Positions 12,283 through 23,148 are shown, counted from the first letter of the stretch. The stretch is 64,000 nucleotides of DNA from Anomaloglossus baeobatrachus (GCF_048569485.1 NC_134364.1:129185089-129249088); one strand, 5' to 3'. Numbers and translations: made by a program. The notes: a model not told the origin generated them from the letters alone.

Positions 12283-12972
12283 TGCTTCCTAGCCAATGGC
12301 ACCAGGGTTCCTACCCTGGCGCCGTTCAATTTGGGGGTATTCGCCTCTGCCGGAGCTGGGCACAGCTCCAGCCCACACTCCTCTCCAACTTGAACTCTAA
12401 CACTTGTCTGACTACTAGTGATGTGTCGGTCGCGAACGATCTGACACAAAGATCCGGCTCCCTGCTGTGAACGACAGGAGCCGGATCACCAGTGTGAGCC
12501 GCTAAAATATCTAATCGGCTCTTTTCGCCGTCAAAACCCCACCCACCCGCGGCGAAACTCCGCCCACTCAGCAATCTATTTGAGCGTTTGTAAGTGGGCG
12601 GGGCTTAGCCGTGGGTGGGCGGGGCTTTAGCAGCGTTACTATAATCTTAAATATGAGTTCACCTGGGGTGAACACATATTTAATAAGGAGCCGAGAACGA
12701 GCTGAAAGAGGCGGCTCTTTTTGGTGAACGGAGCCATGGGAACCAGATCACCAAAAAGAGCCGGACTGCCCATCACTACTGACTACTTTACCACCCTGGG
12801 CTGTCTACACTCCTCGGTGGGCGTCTTCCAACTGTCTGGTTCCGCCCCCTGGTGTGTCTATCTAGCCCTGAGGGGGGTGACTACGGTTTTGAAGGTCGGC
12901 TGCTGTTGCCTGTGAGGGAAGGTGTTGTGCAGGGGCCTATTTGTCACTACCTGGCCCGGCCAGGGCGTCACA
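12283..12972 (-). repeat. 5' LTR of the decayed Gypsy element, carrying a hAT MITE
   Basis: Without the 363-bp MITE and its extra 8-bp target copy, this LTR is 319 bp, exactly as long as its partner. Its outer edge cuts a Penelope-like remnant. Confidence 0.8.
12416..12778. mobile_element. hAT MITE with 8-bp target duplication
   Basis: The ends are TAGTGATG and CATCACTA. The target duplication CTGACTAC is perfect at 12408-12415 and 12779-12786. Subterminal GAGCCGGA / TCCGGCTC motifs recur in both orientations. At 363 bp with no coding capacity, it is a non-autonomous hAT that entered the LTR after the LTR was formed. Confidence 0.9.
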
Positions 12973-13262
12973 CTACCAATATACTGAAAACTGCACGTTA
13001 TACATGAATTCAAATAAATGACATGGTCTGTACCACAGTTAATCATTGAATTGATATAAAAATTCCTGTTATTTGCATAGGATATAAAAGTCTTCGTATA
13101 GACCATGTGCTTGCACAGACCACAAGAGTTGTGTACGCACTTATATGACCCACTCGTAGGTAACCAATTGCCGGTGGTGTTTTTAGCATCATAGTTTTCC
13201 AATTTATTTGTGTGGTCGCTTGGTGATAATGTAATGTGGTGCCCCTGACTGTCAGGTGCCAC
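12973..13262 (-). pseudogene. Penelope-like element remnant (GIY-YIG-type segment)
   Basis: The minus strand reads GSYKCVHNSCGLCKHMVYTK and, further on, NCGTDHVIYLNSC followed by SFQYIG. The Cys-rich segment followed by VIYL-C-C-QYIG resembles the start of the GIY-YIG nuclease of Penelope-like retroelements. It ends exactly where the Gypsy LTR begins, so the Gypsy element seems to have landed in it or been joined to it. It is a short relic; I see no rest of the element in the window. Confidence 0.55.
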
Positions 13263-13772
13263 AGGGTACTACATCTAGGCCCGGATTCCTGGAAGATCAG
13301 TGCTGGTAAAACACCACACCATAACACACACACACACACACACACGCCACGCCCTTTTCTCTCAAACTGGGTAATAGGCTAGCAATGGACTTGACGGGTG
13401 GTCACCTATAGGTTGGGATGCATCCAATCCACTAGTCAGAAACCTGGGAGGAGGAGGGGTTGGTCAGTGAAGTGGACGGACGCTGGACATCTTGTCAGTT
13501 AACCAAGTAACCAAACAGTAAGTCAATCAAAAGTTGATGTGCTGACGGGAAAGTGTACAGTGACCTACTGAGTAAAAAGGAGTATGGTTGCCAGGGAGAG
13601 TACGGGAAGTACTCACTGGACCGAGCACCGATGGGGTGCAGAGCCCTAGTTCAGGAGGACGCTTTAGACTAGCCTGATAATGTCAAGTTTGGGAATTTAG
13701 GGTAGACCACAAATGGGGTACCTAGTCTGGGTCACAGAGGTCGGAGTTCAAATCAAATCTGTGCATATGTAT
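13263..13772. other. Unassigned DNA with a (CA)n microsatellite
   Basis: A CA dinucleotide run of about 22 bases lies at 13325-13346. Nothing else is recognised up to the target site of the next Gypsy element. Confidence 0.6.
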
Positions 13773-15056
13773 TGTGAGGTAAATCCGGAGATATGACGAT
13801 AAATCATGACATTCAAGTCATGTCAGGAAGCCCTCTCCTGGTGTCACCCCCCCCCCCTTCCCTTCACACAACTGGTTTAGCAACAAATCCATGGCCATGT
13901 CCTGTGATATGGAAATTAGGTGGCTTTAGGACAATGGACACAGGATGACTCCCTGCCGTCACCCTGTAGTAGGAGCTGCTAGCTAGTTAGCAAGGCTATG
14001 GAAATAGCCAGACAGAACGACTCCAGTAAAAAATGGTTCATATCTCGCAAGCCATATTTCCGATAAATATGGCAACCATAAAAATGGTGTCTCCGCATGT
14101 GGACGATGCCGGCACCCCCTTTTTATGGGAGCAGGACATTGGGAAATGCCCCAGGCGTGATATCAGCCATATGGGAACTCGTAGACAGGTCATGAGTCCC
14201 CTCGTTCTGTAGCTAAATTCATAACTGTCACAATGAGAGCATTGGCGTCCGCCTACGACGCTCCCAGGCAAAGTTATGGCCCATATTCCATGTTGTGAAT
14301 TTGTCCATAACTCCAACCAGGGGTGGAGCAGTGCTCCCTGTGAGGTCACTAAGGTAGGAGGGGACCTGGACTTGCCCAGGTTGATAACCCTACTTCGGCC
14401 ATTTTCCAAGGTTCTTCTCGCTGGGGGCACGTGTAGGAAACATCTGTGGGAGTTCCTGGAAACCTGGTCTACAGCGCCCCCCTGTGGCCAGACGCAACAA
14501 GGTAACTGCTGGAACTGTGTATGCCTGTTTGTAACCCATGCTTTGATTGTAACTGTACTCTGACATATGTATATTCTGTAGATTCCCTATTGTATATATT
14601 GTAGTTTCTAGTGTGCTTTAGGCTGATTAAATTATATAATTAATCTTGGGCTGTTCTGTTATCTCGATCTTGAATCCCACGTCTGTGTGTTCGGCTAATA
14701 GTTACCGTGAAGCGGTTGGTGGCAGCGAGTTGTGCCAAGGATTATTGTGGGGAGGCCAGTGAGATTCGGGAAGATATTATATATTCCGCCCGCGGAGGTC
14801 GGGGGAATATATACCCTACTCTCACCGGGGACCCTTCAATAATCGGCATAAGTAGTATAGCGGCCTCCTTGCTTATTGTCGGGCAATTCCATAATTGGCC
14901 TGACTATAAGAGGGGCGCTAGAGAGCGCGTCACGTGCTCTGTCTGTCGGTCGGGAGGTATAAAGTAGGGGTGACCCCCACTTGTTACCCCCCGATTGTGA
15001 CGTACTGGTAGCCAGCGCGGGGGATTTCTGAGTGACCCCCCCGGTGGTTTGTGACA
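13773..15056 (+). repeat. 5' LTR of the Gmr1-type element
   Basis: 1284 bp with TG...CA ends. By eye it has the same sequence and length as 20301-21584. A TATAAAG-like box lies at about 14959-14965, a candidate promoter. Confidence 0.9.
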
Positions 15057-15259
15057 TATTGGTGGCATAGCGGTGGGATCGAGATAATAGTGTGTGTGAG
15101 TGTGAGACCCATACTCCCAGACACTAAAGACTGCCTGCAGCAGCTGTGGCTGCTGGGGTCTTCAGACTAGCTCAACACTAGAGTGTCAGAGTGCAGAGAC
15201 TGTGAGGTGTGTGGAGGCATCAGGTGTCAGTTCTGTGTCAGTGACCAAAGTCTGCAACC

Positions 15260-18200
15260 ATGGCTGATAGCACCAGGAGCAAAGCCAAAGGAATGGCCGA
15301 TGCTCAGGCCAGAGACGATGAGGAGGTTGTCCACGAGCCCTCCAGGAGCCCGACGCCAGAGAACAGCTCTGCAGAGGACATCGCACAACCTGGGACTGCT
15401 GGACAAGATGAGGAGGAGCTCGCCCAAGGTTCCTCAACGAGCCAGATGCCAGCCCTCCGCTCTGCAATGGACAGTGAAGCACCAGGCTCCGCAGCGGGCC
15501 GCAGATCACCACGTGCCATTCCACCGAGCCTGGGAGGCTCGGATAGCCTTCTTCAAATGGCTATGGCCCTTCTCCAGGCTGGAGACCGGGATACCTACGA
15601 GATACTCATGGCAGAGCGCAGGGCAGAGCGGCAGGCAGCGCGTGAAGAGCGCCAGGCAGAGCGTGACTACCAGCTGCAGCTAGCTCAGCTCCGGCCCTCA
15701 TCAGCCACACGTGACCTTCAAGACACCAAACTTCCAAAGGTCCGTGTTGAGGACTTCCCAGTGCTGGAGAAGGATGGAGACTTGGACTCTTTCTTGACTG
15801 CTTTTGAGCGGACTTGCTTGCAGCACCATCTGAACAAGGACCAGTGGGCCAAATACCTGACCCCCCGTTTAAGGGGTAAGGCCCTGGATATCCTTGGGGA
15901 CTTGCCTGCTGAGGCGGATCAGGGCTACGACACCATCAAGCGGGCCCTGATCCAACAGTACAACCTCACCCCGGAGTCCTACCGCAAGAAGTTCCGGACG
16001 CTGCAGAAGGGACCAAAGGACTCCTGGGCTGACCACCGGCGGGCACTTGCCCGAGCTGCCGACCACTGGACCCAAGGCCTGCAGCTTTCCACCGGACCGG
16101 AGATCCTGGACTTGTTCATCACGGAGCAACTCTTGTGGAACTGCCCTGAGGATCTCCGCCAGTTCATCCGAGACCAGAAGCCAAAGGGATCCACGGCTAC
16201 AGCTGCCCTGGCAGATGACTACACCAACAATCGGGCTCCTGAAGCCAGGAGAGCAGCCACCAGCAGCACCTGGAGAGGGGGTAAGATGAACTCTGCGACT
16301 GCCCCACCTGCCCCTAGACTGCAGGGGGTGTCCCCCTCAACTCCCCTCTCCAGGCCCGTGGCAGAGCCAAGACGGTGCCACCAGTGCAACCTACCTGGAC
16401 ACTTCAAGGCCATGTGCCCTCAGCGTCCCAAGGCCCCGGCTCCGTCCCCGTCCCAAGGGCCGCCCAAGGTGTATTGTGTGGGTGGGGGTGGTGGTAGGTC
16501 CCTGGACAGCTTCCAACCTGTCACCGTCGGCCAGTCTGTGACCATAGGACTGCGAGACAGCGCCTCGGAGGTGACTCTGGTGCGGCCTGAGATGGTGTCC
16601 CCCCAAGACTTGATCCCTGGAAAAACCCTCGCTGTCTCCGGGATTGGAGGCATTGACCCGGCGCTGCCTGTTGCTGACATTTATGTGGACTGGGGCGCAG
16701 GGCGAGGGGTGAGGGAGGTGGGGGTAACTGATCGGATCCCTGCAAACGTGCTACTTGGGACAGATTTGGGGCAAATAACCTCCCAGTTTGGCCCCGCCTC
16801 AAAGGCTGAACCTTCAGCCAGTACTGACATGCCTCCTGACAATGTTAATGTGTTATCTATGAATGATGTAAGGGAGGAGGGAGTGAACTCTGATATTTCT
16901 GCTTGCACAGACACCATAGACACACACACAGCTGCAGCTGTGACAGGGGAGGGGGTCAGAGAAAGGTGTGACAATGCCTCTACAAGTAACCAGCCTGTGA
17001 GCTGGGATCTGCTGCCCTCTGCAGGGATAAGCAGAGAGCAGGGTGCTGCAGGGGGAGGACCAGTGTGTGGGGTGGGGGCTACCACAGCAAATGTGGGGTC
17101 CCCAGAGATTTCACAGCGGGGTTCTGTTGCTGCAGGAGGGGAACAGGCAGGTGAGATTGGGGCCAGTCCAGGAGCGGAAGTGCTCCCAGGTAAGATCTCG
17201 GTGCATGGTTCCCCCACAACCGGGGTGTCAGGAAGCCAGGTAGGTCTGCCTGAACCGGCGACTTGGTCAGGAACGGAGGAGGAGCAGGCACGACCCACGG
17301 TCGCAGCGGCTGTGGCCGCTGTCACCCGCAGTGGGAGTGCTGGAAGCCAAGGGGCCTCCCGGAGGTCCGATAGCTCTTCCCCTTCTGACCAAGTGGCAGC
17401 CGAGTCAGGTGGAGGCCAGGACACAGGTCCCGGGGTACTGACTGAAGATGTGACAGTCTCGTCGATTCTGGCCACATCTAGTCAGGAGTTTCAGGCAGCG
17501 TTAGAAGCTGACGACAGCCTGAAAGCTCTAAAGGAGCAGGCGGCACAGCCTCCCTCGGACTCGGACCCGGAGCGAGTGGTCTGGGACCAAGGACGGCTGT
17601 ACCGGGCCACGGTCCAGCAGGGTTCACCGGAGGCGTGGCCCAGGGACCGACAGTTGGTGGTACCCTATCCGTTCCGGACGGAGTTGTTGCGGATCGCACA
17701 TGAGATTCCGATGGCCGGACACCTAGGGATCGCTAAGACCAAGGCCAGGTTAAACCAGCATTTCTACTGGCCAAAAATGGGGGCCGATGTGGCTGCCTAC
17801 TGCCGTTCGTGTGAAACCTGTCAGAGAGTGGGGAAGGCGGGGCCACGCCCCAAAGCCCCACTGGTATCTCTACCAATCATCGATGAGCCTTTCAGGAGGG
17901 TGGCTGTGGATCTGGTCGGCCCGCTGGCCATCCCCAGCAGCTCCGGGAAACGCTTCATACTGACGGTAGTGGACTATGCCACCCGGTACCCAGAAGCAGT
18001 GGCCTTGTCGTCCATTCGGGCTGACAAGGTGGCCACCGCATTGCTGGAGATTTTCTCCCGAGTGGGTTTTCCCCAGGAAATGCTCACCGACCGGGGGACC
18101 CAATTCATGTCCCAGCTGATGGAGACCCTCTGTAAGCAAGTCCAGGTGCGACATCTGGTGGCCAGCCCGTACCATCCACAGACTAATGGCCTGTGCGAGC

Positions 18201-20305
18201 GGTTCAATGGCACCTTAAAGCAGATGCTTAAGATGTTGGTCGACTCCCATGGGCGTGACTGGGAGCGGTATCTCCCACACCTGTTATTTGCTTACCGGGA
18301 GGTTCCACAGGCCTCAACCGGATTCTCACCGTTTGAGCTCCTGTACGGGCGACGTGTGCGGGGCCCCCTGGCTCTGGTGAAAGAGGCTTGGGAAGGGGAT
18401 TTGGCCACCCCTGGAGTGTCGGTTATCGAGTATGTCATGCGCTTCCGGGACAAAATGCAGGCCTTGACGCAACTGGTACACGACAATATGGCTCAAGCCC
18501 AGGCCGATCAGAAGCGTTGGTACGACCAGAACGCTTGTGAGAGGACCTACCAAGTGGGTCAAAAGGTGTGGGTACTGGTCCCCGTACCACAGGACAAGCT
18601 TCAGGCAGCCTGGGGAGGCCCATACCTCGTGTACCAGCAGCTCAACCCTGTAACGTACCTGGTCACCCTGGACCCCGCCCGTGGAAGGCGAAAGCCCTTC
18701 CATGTGAACATGATGAAGGCACATCATGAGCGGGAGGCATGTGCGCTCCCCGTGTGCAACCTGCCCGAGGAGGGAGAAGTGGAAACCCTCTTGGATATGC
18801 TAGCCCAGGTTAGGGCAGGCGGATCCATTGAGGATGTGGAGGTTGGCCACCAGCTCTTGGAGGACCAACGGTCCCAGCTGTGGGCCACCCTCCTCCCCTT
18901 CCGGGGGTTGTTTACCAACCAGCCCGGAAGGACTGACTTGGCTGTCCATCACGTGGACACTGGGGATCATCCCCCGATCCGGCGTTCAGCATATCGGGTC
19001 TCCCTGGAAGTGCAGCAACACATGCGCCAGGAGATTGACGAGATGCTGAAGCTGGGGGTGATCCAGGCATCCAACAGCGCTTGGGCCTCGCCTGTAGTCC
19101 TCGTCCCTAAGAAGGACCGAACCACTCGGTTCTGCGTGGACTACAGGGGGCTCAATGCTGTCACGGTCGCCGATGCGTACCCAATGCCACGCATCGATGA
19201 CCTGCTCGATCAGTTGGCCGGGGCTCAGTACCTGACCATCATGGACCTGAGCCGGGGATATTGGCAGATCCCCCTGACTCCCAAGGCCAGGGAACGCTCT
19301 GCCTTTATTACCCCACTTGGACTGTACGAGTCCACGGTGATGCCATTCGGGATGAGGAATGCCCCTGCCACTTTCCAGCGGATTGTCAACACCCTGCTCA
19401 AGGGACTTGAAGGGTACGCGGCCGCGTACCTGGATGACATTGCCGTCTTCAGTCCCACCTGGGAGGACCACCTAGAGCATCTAGCACAGGTGCTCAGGCG
19501 GATCCACCGGGCAGGTTTGACCATCAAGCCGGGAAAGTGTCAGCTGGCCATGAGCGAGGTCCAGTACCTCGGTCACCGGGTAGGTGGGGGAACGCTGAAG
19601 CCCGAGCCTGAGAAAGTGGAGGCCATCGCATCCTGGCCCACCCCCAGGACCAAGAAGCAGGTGATGTCCTTCTTGGGGACCGCTGGGTACTATAGGAGGT
19701 TTGTTCCACGCTATAGTAGCCTGGCAAAGCCCTTGACGGACCTCACCAAGAAGAAGCTGCCCTCTGCAGTCGATTGGACAATGGACTGCGAGACGGCCTT
19801 CCGGGCCCTAAAGGACGCCCTGTCCAGCCCGCCCGTGCTACAGGCAGCCGACTTCACGCGGCCGTTTGTAGTACAGACCGACGCCAGTGACTTCGGCCTC
19901 GGTGCGGTGCTCAGCCAGGTGGACTCTGCGAGCCAAGAGCACCCAGTCTTGTACCTGAGCAGGAAGCTGTTACCAAGGGAAGTGGCCTATTCTACAATGG
20001 AGAAGGAGTGCCTGGCCATAGTGTGGGCCCTGCAGCGTCTGCAACCCTATCTATACGGGCGCCACTTCATCGTGGAGACGGACCACAATCCCCTCAGCTG
20101 GTTGCACACCGTCTCTGGGACGAATGGGCGATTGTTGCGATGGAGCCTTGCGCTCCAGCAATACGACTTCACCATTCGCCACAAAAGGGGCCGTGACCAC
20201 GGTAACGCAGACGGGCTGTCCCGACAAGGAGAGGTCGCGGACGGGCGCACGGGGGAACACCGGAGTGTGCTGCCCCCTAGCGCCCTCAAAAGGGGGGAGG
20301 TGTGA
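15260..20305 (+). CDS. gag-pol polyprotein of the Gmr1-type element (1681 codons)
   Basis: One uninterrupted frame. In order, it holds a gag with a helical segment (KYLTPRLRGKALDILGDLPA and onward) of the kind from which vertebrate SCAN domains are thought to descend; a CCHC zinc knuckle (CHQCNLPGHFKAMC, about 16378-16419); a retropepsin-like stretch (about 16540-16800); a low-complexity linker; integrase with its HHCC zinc region (HEIPMAGHLGIAKTK, CRSCETCQRVGK) and DDE core (AVDLVGPL, LTDRGTQFMS) at about 17690-18700; reverse transcriptase (PVVLVPKKD, YLDDIAVFS) at about 18960-19700; and RNase H (VQTDASDFGLGAVLS) at about 19860-20240. Gag and pol appear fused without a shift. Confidence 0.92.
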   Translation: MADSTRSKAKGMADAQARDDEEVVHEPSRSPTPENSSAEDIAQPGTAGQDEEELAQGSSTSQMPALRSAMDSEAPGSAAGRRSPRAIPPSLGGSDSLLQMAMALLQAGDRDTYEILMAERRAERQAAREERQAERDYQLQLAQLRPSSATRDLQDTKLPKVRVEDFPVLEKDGDLDSFLTAFERTCLQHHLNKDQWAKYLTPRLRGKALDILGDLPAEADQGYDTIKRALIQQYNLTPESYRKKFRTLQKGPKDSWADHRRALARAADHWTQGLQLSTGPEILDLFITEQLLWNCPEDLRQFIRDQKPKGSTATAALADDYTNNRAPEARRAATSSTWRGGKMNSATAPPAPRLQGVSPSTPLSRPVAEPRRCHQCNLPGHFKAMCPQRPKAPAPSPSQGPPKVYCVGGGGGRSLDSFQPVTVGQSVTIGLRDSASEVTLVRPEMVSPQDLIPGKTLAVSGIGGIDPALPVADIYVDWGAGRGVREVGVTDRIPANVLLGTDLGQITSQFGPASKAEPSASTDMPPDNVNVLSMNDVREEGVNSDISACTDTIDTHTAAAVTGEGVRERCDNASTSNQPVSWDLLPSAGISREQGAAGGGPVCGVGATTANVGSPEISQRGSVAAGGEQAGEIGASPGAEVLPGKISVHGSPTTGVSGSQVGLPEPATWSGTEEEQARPTVAAAVAAVTRSGSAGSQGASRRSDSSSPSDQVAAESGGGQDTGPGVLTEDVTVSSILATSSQEFQAALEADDSLKALKEQAAQPPSDSDPERVVWDQGRLYRATVQQGSPEAWPRDRQLVVPYPFRTELLRIAHEIPMAGHLGIAKTKARLNQHFYWPKMGADVAAYCRSCETCQRVGKAGPRPKAPLVSLPIIDEPFRRVAVDLVGPLAIPSSSGKRFILTVVDYATRYPEAVALSSIRADKVATALLEIFSRVGFPQEMLTDRGTQFMSQLMETLCKQVQVRHLVASPYHPQTNGLCERFNGTLKQMLKMLVDSHGRDWERYLPHLLFAYREVPQASTGFSPFELLYGRRVRGPLALVKEAWEGDLATPGVSVIEYVMRFRDKMQALTQLVHDNMAQAQADQKRWYDQNACERTYQVGQKVWVLVPVPQDKLQAAWGGPYLVYQQLNPVTYLVTLDPARGRRKPFHVNMMKAHHEREACALPVCNLPEEGEVETLLDMLAQVRAGGSIEDVEVGHQLLEDQRSQLWATLLPFRGLFTNQPGRTDLAVHHVDTGDHPPIRRSAYRVSLEVQQHMRQEIDEMLKLGVIQASNSAWASPVVLVPKKDRTTRFCVDYRGLNAVTVADAYPMPRIDDLLDQLAGAQYLTIMDLSRGYWQIPLTPKARERSAFITPLGLYESTVMPFGMRNAPATFQRIVNTLLKGLEGYAAAYLDDIAVFSPTWEDHLEHLAQVLRRIHRAGLTIKPGKCQLAMSEVQYLGHRVGGGTLKPEPEKVEAIASWPTPRTKKQVMSFLGTAGYYRRFVPRYSSLAKPLTDLTKKKLPSAVDWTMDCETAFRALKDALSSPPVLQAADFTRPFVVQTDASDFGLGAVLSQVDSASQEHPVLYLSRKLLPREVAYSTMEKECLAIVWALQRLQPYLYGRHFIVETDHNPLSWLHTVSGTNGRLLRWSLALQQYDFTIRHKRGRDHGNADGLSRQGEVADGRTGEHRSVLPPSALKRGEV

Positions 20306-21584
20306 GGTAAATCCGGAGATATGACGATAAATCATGACATTCAAGTCATGTCAGGAAGCCCTCTCCTGGTGTCACCCCCCCCCCCTTCCCTTCACACAAC
20401 TGGTTTAGCAACAAATCCATGGCCATGTCCTGTGATATGGAAATTAGGTGGCTTTAGGACAATGGACACAGGATGACTCCCTGCCGTCACCCTGTAGTAG
20501 GAGCTGCTAGCTAGTTAGCAAGGCTATGGAAATAGCCAGACAGAACGACTCCAGTAAAAAATGGTTCATATCTCGCAAGCCATATTTCCGATAAATATGG
20601 CAACCATAAAAATGGTGTCTCCGCATGTGGACGATGCCGGCACCCCCTTTTTATGGGAGCAGGACATTGGGAAATGCCCCAGGCGTGATATCAGCCATAT
20701 GGGAACTCGTAGACAGGTCATGAGTCCCCTCGTTCTGTAGCTAAATTCATAACTGTCACAATGAGAGCATTGGCGTCCGCCTACGACGCTCCCAGGCAAA
20801 GTTATGGCCCATATTCCATGTTGTGAATTTGTCCATAACTCCAACCAGGGGTGGAGCAGTGCTCCCTGTGAGGTCACTAAGGTAGGAGGGGACCTGGACT
20901 TGCCCAGGTTGATAACCCTACTTCGGCCATTTTCCAAGGTTCTTCTCGCTGGGGGCACGTGTAGGAAACATCTGTGGGAGTTCCTGGAAACCTGGTCTAC
21001 AGCGCCCCCCTGTGGCCAGACGCAACAAGGTAACTGCTGGAACTGTGTATGCCTGTTTGTAACCCATGCTTTGATTGTAACTGTACTCTGACATATGTAT
21101 ATTCTGTAGATTCCCTATTGTATATATTGTAGTTTCTAGTGTGCTTTAGGCTGATTAAATTATATAATTAATCTTGGGCTGTTCTGTTATCTCGATCTTG
21201 AATCCCACGTCTGTGTGTTCGGCTAATAGTTACCGTGAAGCGGTTGGTGGCAGCGAGTTGTGCCAAGGATTATTGTGGGGAGGCCAGTGAGATTCGGGAA
21301 GATATTATATATTCCGCCCGCGGAGGTCGGGGGAATATATACCCTACTCTCACCGGGGACCCTTCAATAATCGGCATAAGTAGTATAGCGGCCTCCTTGC
21401 TTATTGTCGGGCAATTCCATAATTGGCCTGACTATAAGAGGGGCGCTAGAGAGCGCGTCACGTGCTCTGTCTGTCGGTCGGGAGGTATAAAGTAGGGGTG
21501 ACCCCCACTTGTTACCCCCCGATTGTGACGTACTGGTAGCCAGCGCGGGGGATTTCTGAGTGACCCCCCCGGTGGTTTGTGACA
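20301..21584 (+). repeat. 3' LTR of the Gmr1-type element
   Basis: 1284 bp, a direct repeat of 13773-15056 with no visible difference. The polyprotein stop codon at 20303-20305 lies within its first few bases. Confidence 0.9.
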
Positions 21585-21680
21585 TGTATATATGAAGAGC
21601 AATAACCACACAGAGACGTGTCTCTATTTGGGAGAAGCTCAATGGTCTTCTGATTCGTATGTTGTAAAACATTCACAGTA

Positions 21681-22316
21681 AGGCCCGTTTCACACGTCAG
21701 TGAAAAACACTGACGTTTTTCACTGGCATGTAAAACATGCACATGTCCCTCCGTGTGCCGTGAATCACGGCACACGTGAGTTGTCTAAGTGCAATCCGGG
21801 CTCCGTTCTCCGTGGCCCGTGATTGCACTTAGAGATTAACTCACCTGTGCGCGCTCCCGCTCTCCATGGTGCTGATTGCTCCCGCGGTGCAGCATCCGGC
21901 CGGCGCTGACCCCCGCAGCAGCTGCTTCCGGGTCGGCTGTGTCGTGCATAATGAATATGCGCGATAGTAATGAGCCGGCTCAGAAGCAGCCGGCAGAACA
22001 GGCTACAGAGAGCGCCGCTGAAGCCGGGTGACTAAAAATGATTTTTATTTTAAAAGCACGTTTTTTTCTGGCACGTGTCTCACGGATCACACCACTGCGT
22101 GGTCCGTGGGACATCAGTGATGCCAGAAAAAAATGGACATGTCTCCGTGCGGCAATCACGCACACGCGGGTACGCCGCACGGAGACACGTGCAGTGAAAA
22201 ATCACTGATGTGTGAGCAGACCCATTCATTATAATGGGTCCGCGTATGTCAGTGATTCTGGTACGTTTAAAAAAAAGCACAAACGTCCCAGAATCACTGA
22301 CGTGTGAAAGGGGCCT
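21681..22316. mobile_element. MITE with AGGCC(C/T)GTTTCACAC-type ends
   Basis: The inverted termini are AGGCCCGTTTCACACGTCAG on the left and CTGACGTGTGAAAGGGGCCT on the right, with TA on each side (21679-21680, 22317-22318). The interior is rich in short palindromes (CACGTGT, CCGTG/CACGG) and carries no transposase. A second copy of the same family, in the other orientation, is at 37337-51047, where it was itself split by a LINE. The superfamily is uncertain (a TA target suggests Tc1/mariner or a Harbinger relative). Confidence 0.75.
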
Positions 22317-22405
22317 TATACAGTTCAACATTTGACCTTGTGACAGGAACAAGGAGTAAAGATAAAGCCCCAGCTTCACATCCCTGCTGCTGAGGACTAG
22401 TGTTA

Positions 22406-23145
22406 GACTGGGTTCACACTAAACGACAGCGACAACGACGTCGCTGTTACGTCACCATTTTCGGTGACGTAACAGCGACCTTGTAAGTCGCTGTTATGAT
22501 CGCTGCTTAGCTGTCAAACACAGCAGAAGCAGCGATCATAACGTCGCTGTGCTACATGTGCAGAGAGCAGGGAGCCGCGCTTAGCGCTGGCTCCTTGCTC
22601 TCCTAGGTACAGTACACATCGGGTTAATTAACCCGATGTGTGCTGCAGCTACATGTCACAGTGCAGAGAGCAGGGAGCCGCGCGCACTGCTTAGCGCTGG
22701 CTCCTTGCTCTCTTTGCTACAGTATACATCGGGTTAATTACCCGATGCATACTGCAGCCACATGTCACAGTGCAGGAGCCGGCGCTGGCAGCAAGAGCGG
22801 AGGCTGGTAACCAGCGTAAACATCGGGTAACCAGGGAAAGGACTTCCCTTGGTTACCCGATGTTTACGCTGGTTACAGTTTACCGCAGCTGCCAGTGCCG
22901 GCTCCTGCTCGCTTCATTTCGTCGCTCTCTCGCTGTCACACACAGCGATGTGTGTGTCACAGCGGGAGAGTGACGACCAAAAAATGAAGCTGGACATTCA
23001 GCAACGACCGGCGACCTCACAGCAGGGGCCAGGTCGTTGCTGGATGTCACACACAGCGACAGCGACGGGACGTCGCTGCAACGTCACAGAAAATGGTGAC
23101 GTAGCAGCGACGTCGTTATCATTGTCGCTGTGTGTGACACCAGCT
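22406..23145. mobile_element. MITE with long inverted repeats and TTA target duplication
   Basis: TTA lies at 22403-22405 and 23146-23148. The ends (GACTGGGTTCACAC... and ...GTGTGACACCAGCT) lead into inverted repeats of at least 60 bases built on ACGACGTCGCTG and TACGTCACCATTTTC. Inside, an approximately 120-bp block is duplicated in tandem (about 22557-22680 and 22670-22790), each half being a near-palindrome around CGGGTTAATTA. There is no coding capacity. It is probably PIF-Harbinger related, judging from the TTA. Confidence 0.7.
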
Positions 23146-23148
23146 TTA

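Larger units (their letters stand above)
6439..12972 (-). mobile_element. Decayed Gypsy (Ty3-like) LTR retrotransposon, minus strand
   Basis: Fossil element. Two directly repeated 319-bp LTRs (6439-6757, and 12283-12972 with a 371-bp insertion) begin TG and end CA in the element's own direction. A purine tract (CCAAGGGGGAG) abuts the left LTR, as expected for its 3' LTR. Minus-strand pol remnants run in normal Gypsy order: protease-like (about 11540-11830), reverse transcriptase (9905-10741), RNase H (9608-9889), integrase (8635-9366) and a C-terminal tail (8038-8625). No gag was recognised. It is broken, with roughly half a dozen breaks or more. The LTRs differ at about 15 or so sites over 319 bases by eye, so it is much older than its neighbour at 13773-21584. 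The flanks show no matching target duplication. Confidence 0.8.
13773..21584 (+). mobile_element. Gmr1-type Gypsy LTR retrotransposon, looks whole and young
   Basis: Fossil-class element that looks whole. The two LTRs (13773-15056 and 20301-21584) are each 1284 bp, start TGTGAGG and end GTGACA, and show no difference that I can see. The 5-bp target duplication TGTAT is perfect at 13768-13772 and 21585-21589. A primer-site-like TTGGTGGCATAGCGG follows the left LTR, and a purine tract AAAAGGGGGGAGG abuts the right one. One long frame (15260-20305) carries gag and pol, with integrase placed before reverse transcriptase. That order is the known peculiarity of the Gmr1 branch of Gypsy. Identical LTRs imply a very recent insertion. 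Confidence 0.92.

Noticed and set aside
14038-14967. Small open frames repeated at 20566-21495
   Set aside because: They lie in the two LTRs of the Gmr1-type element, and their repetition only reflects that.
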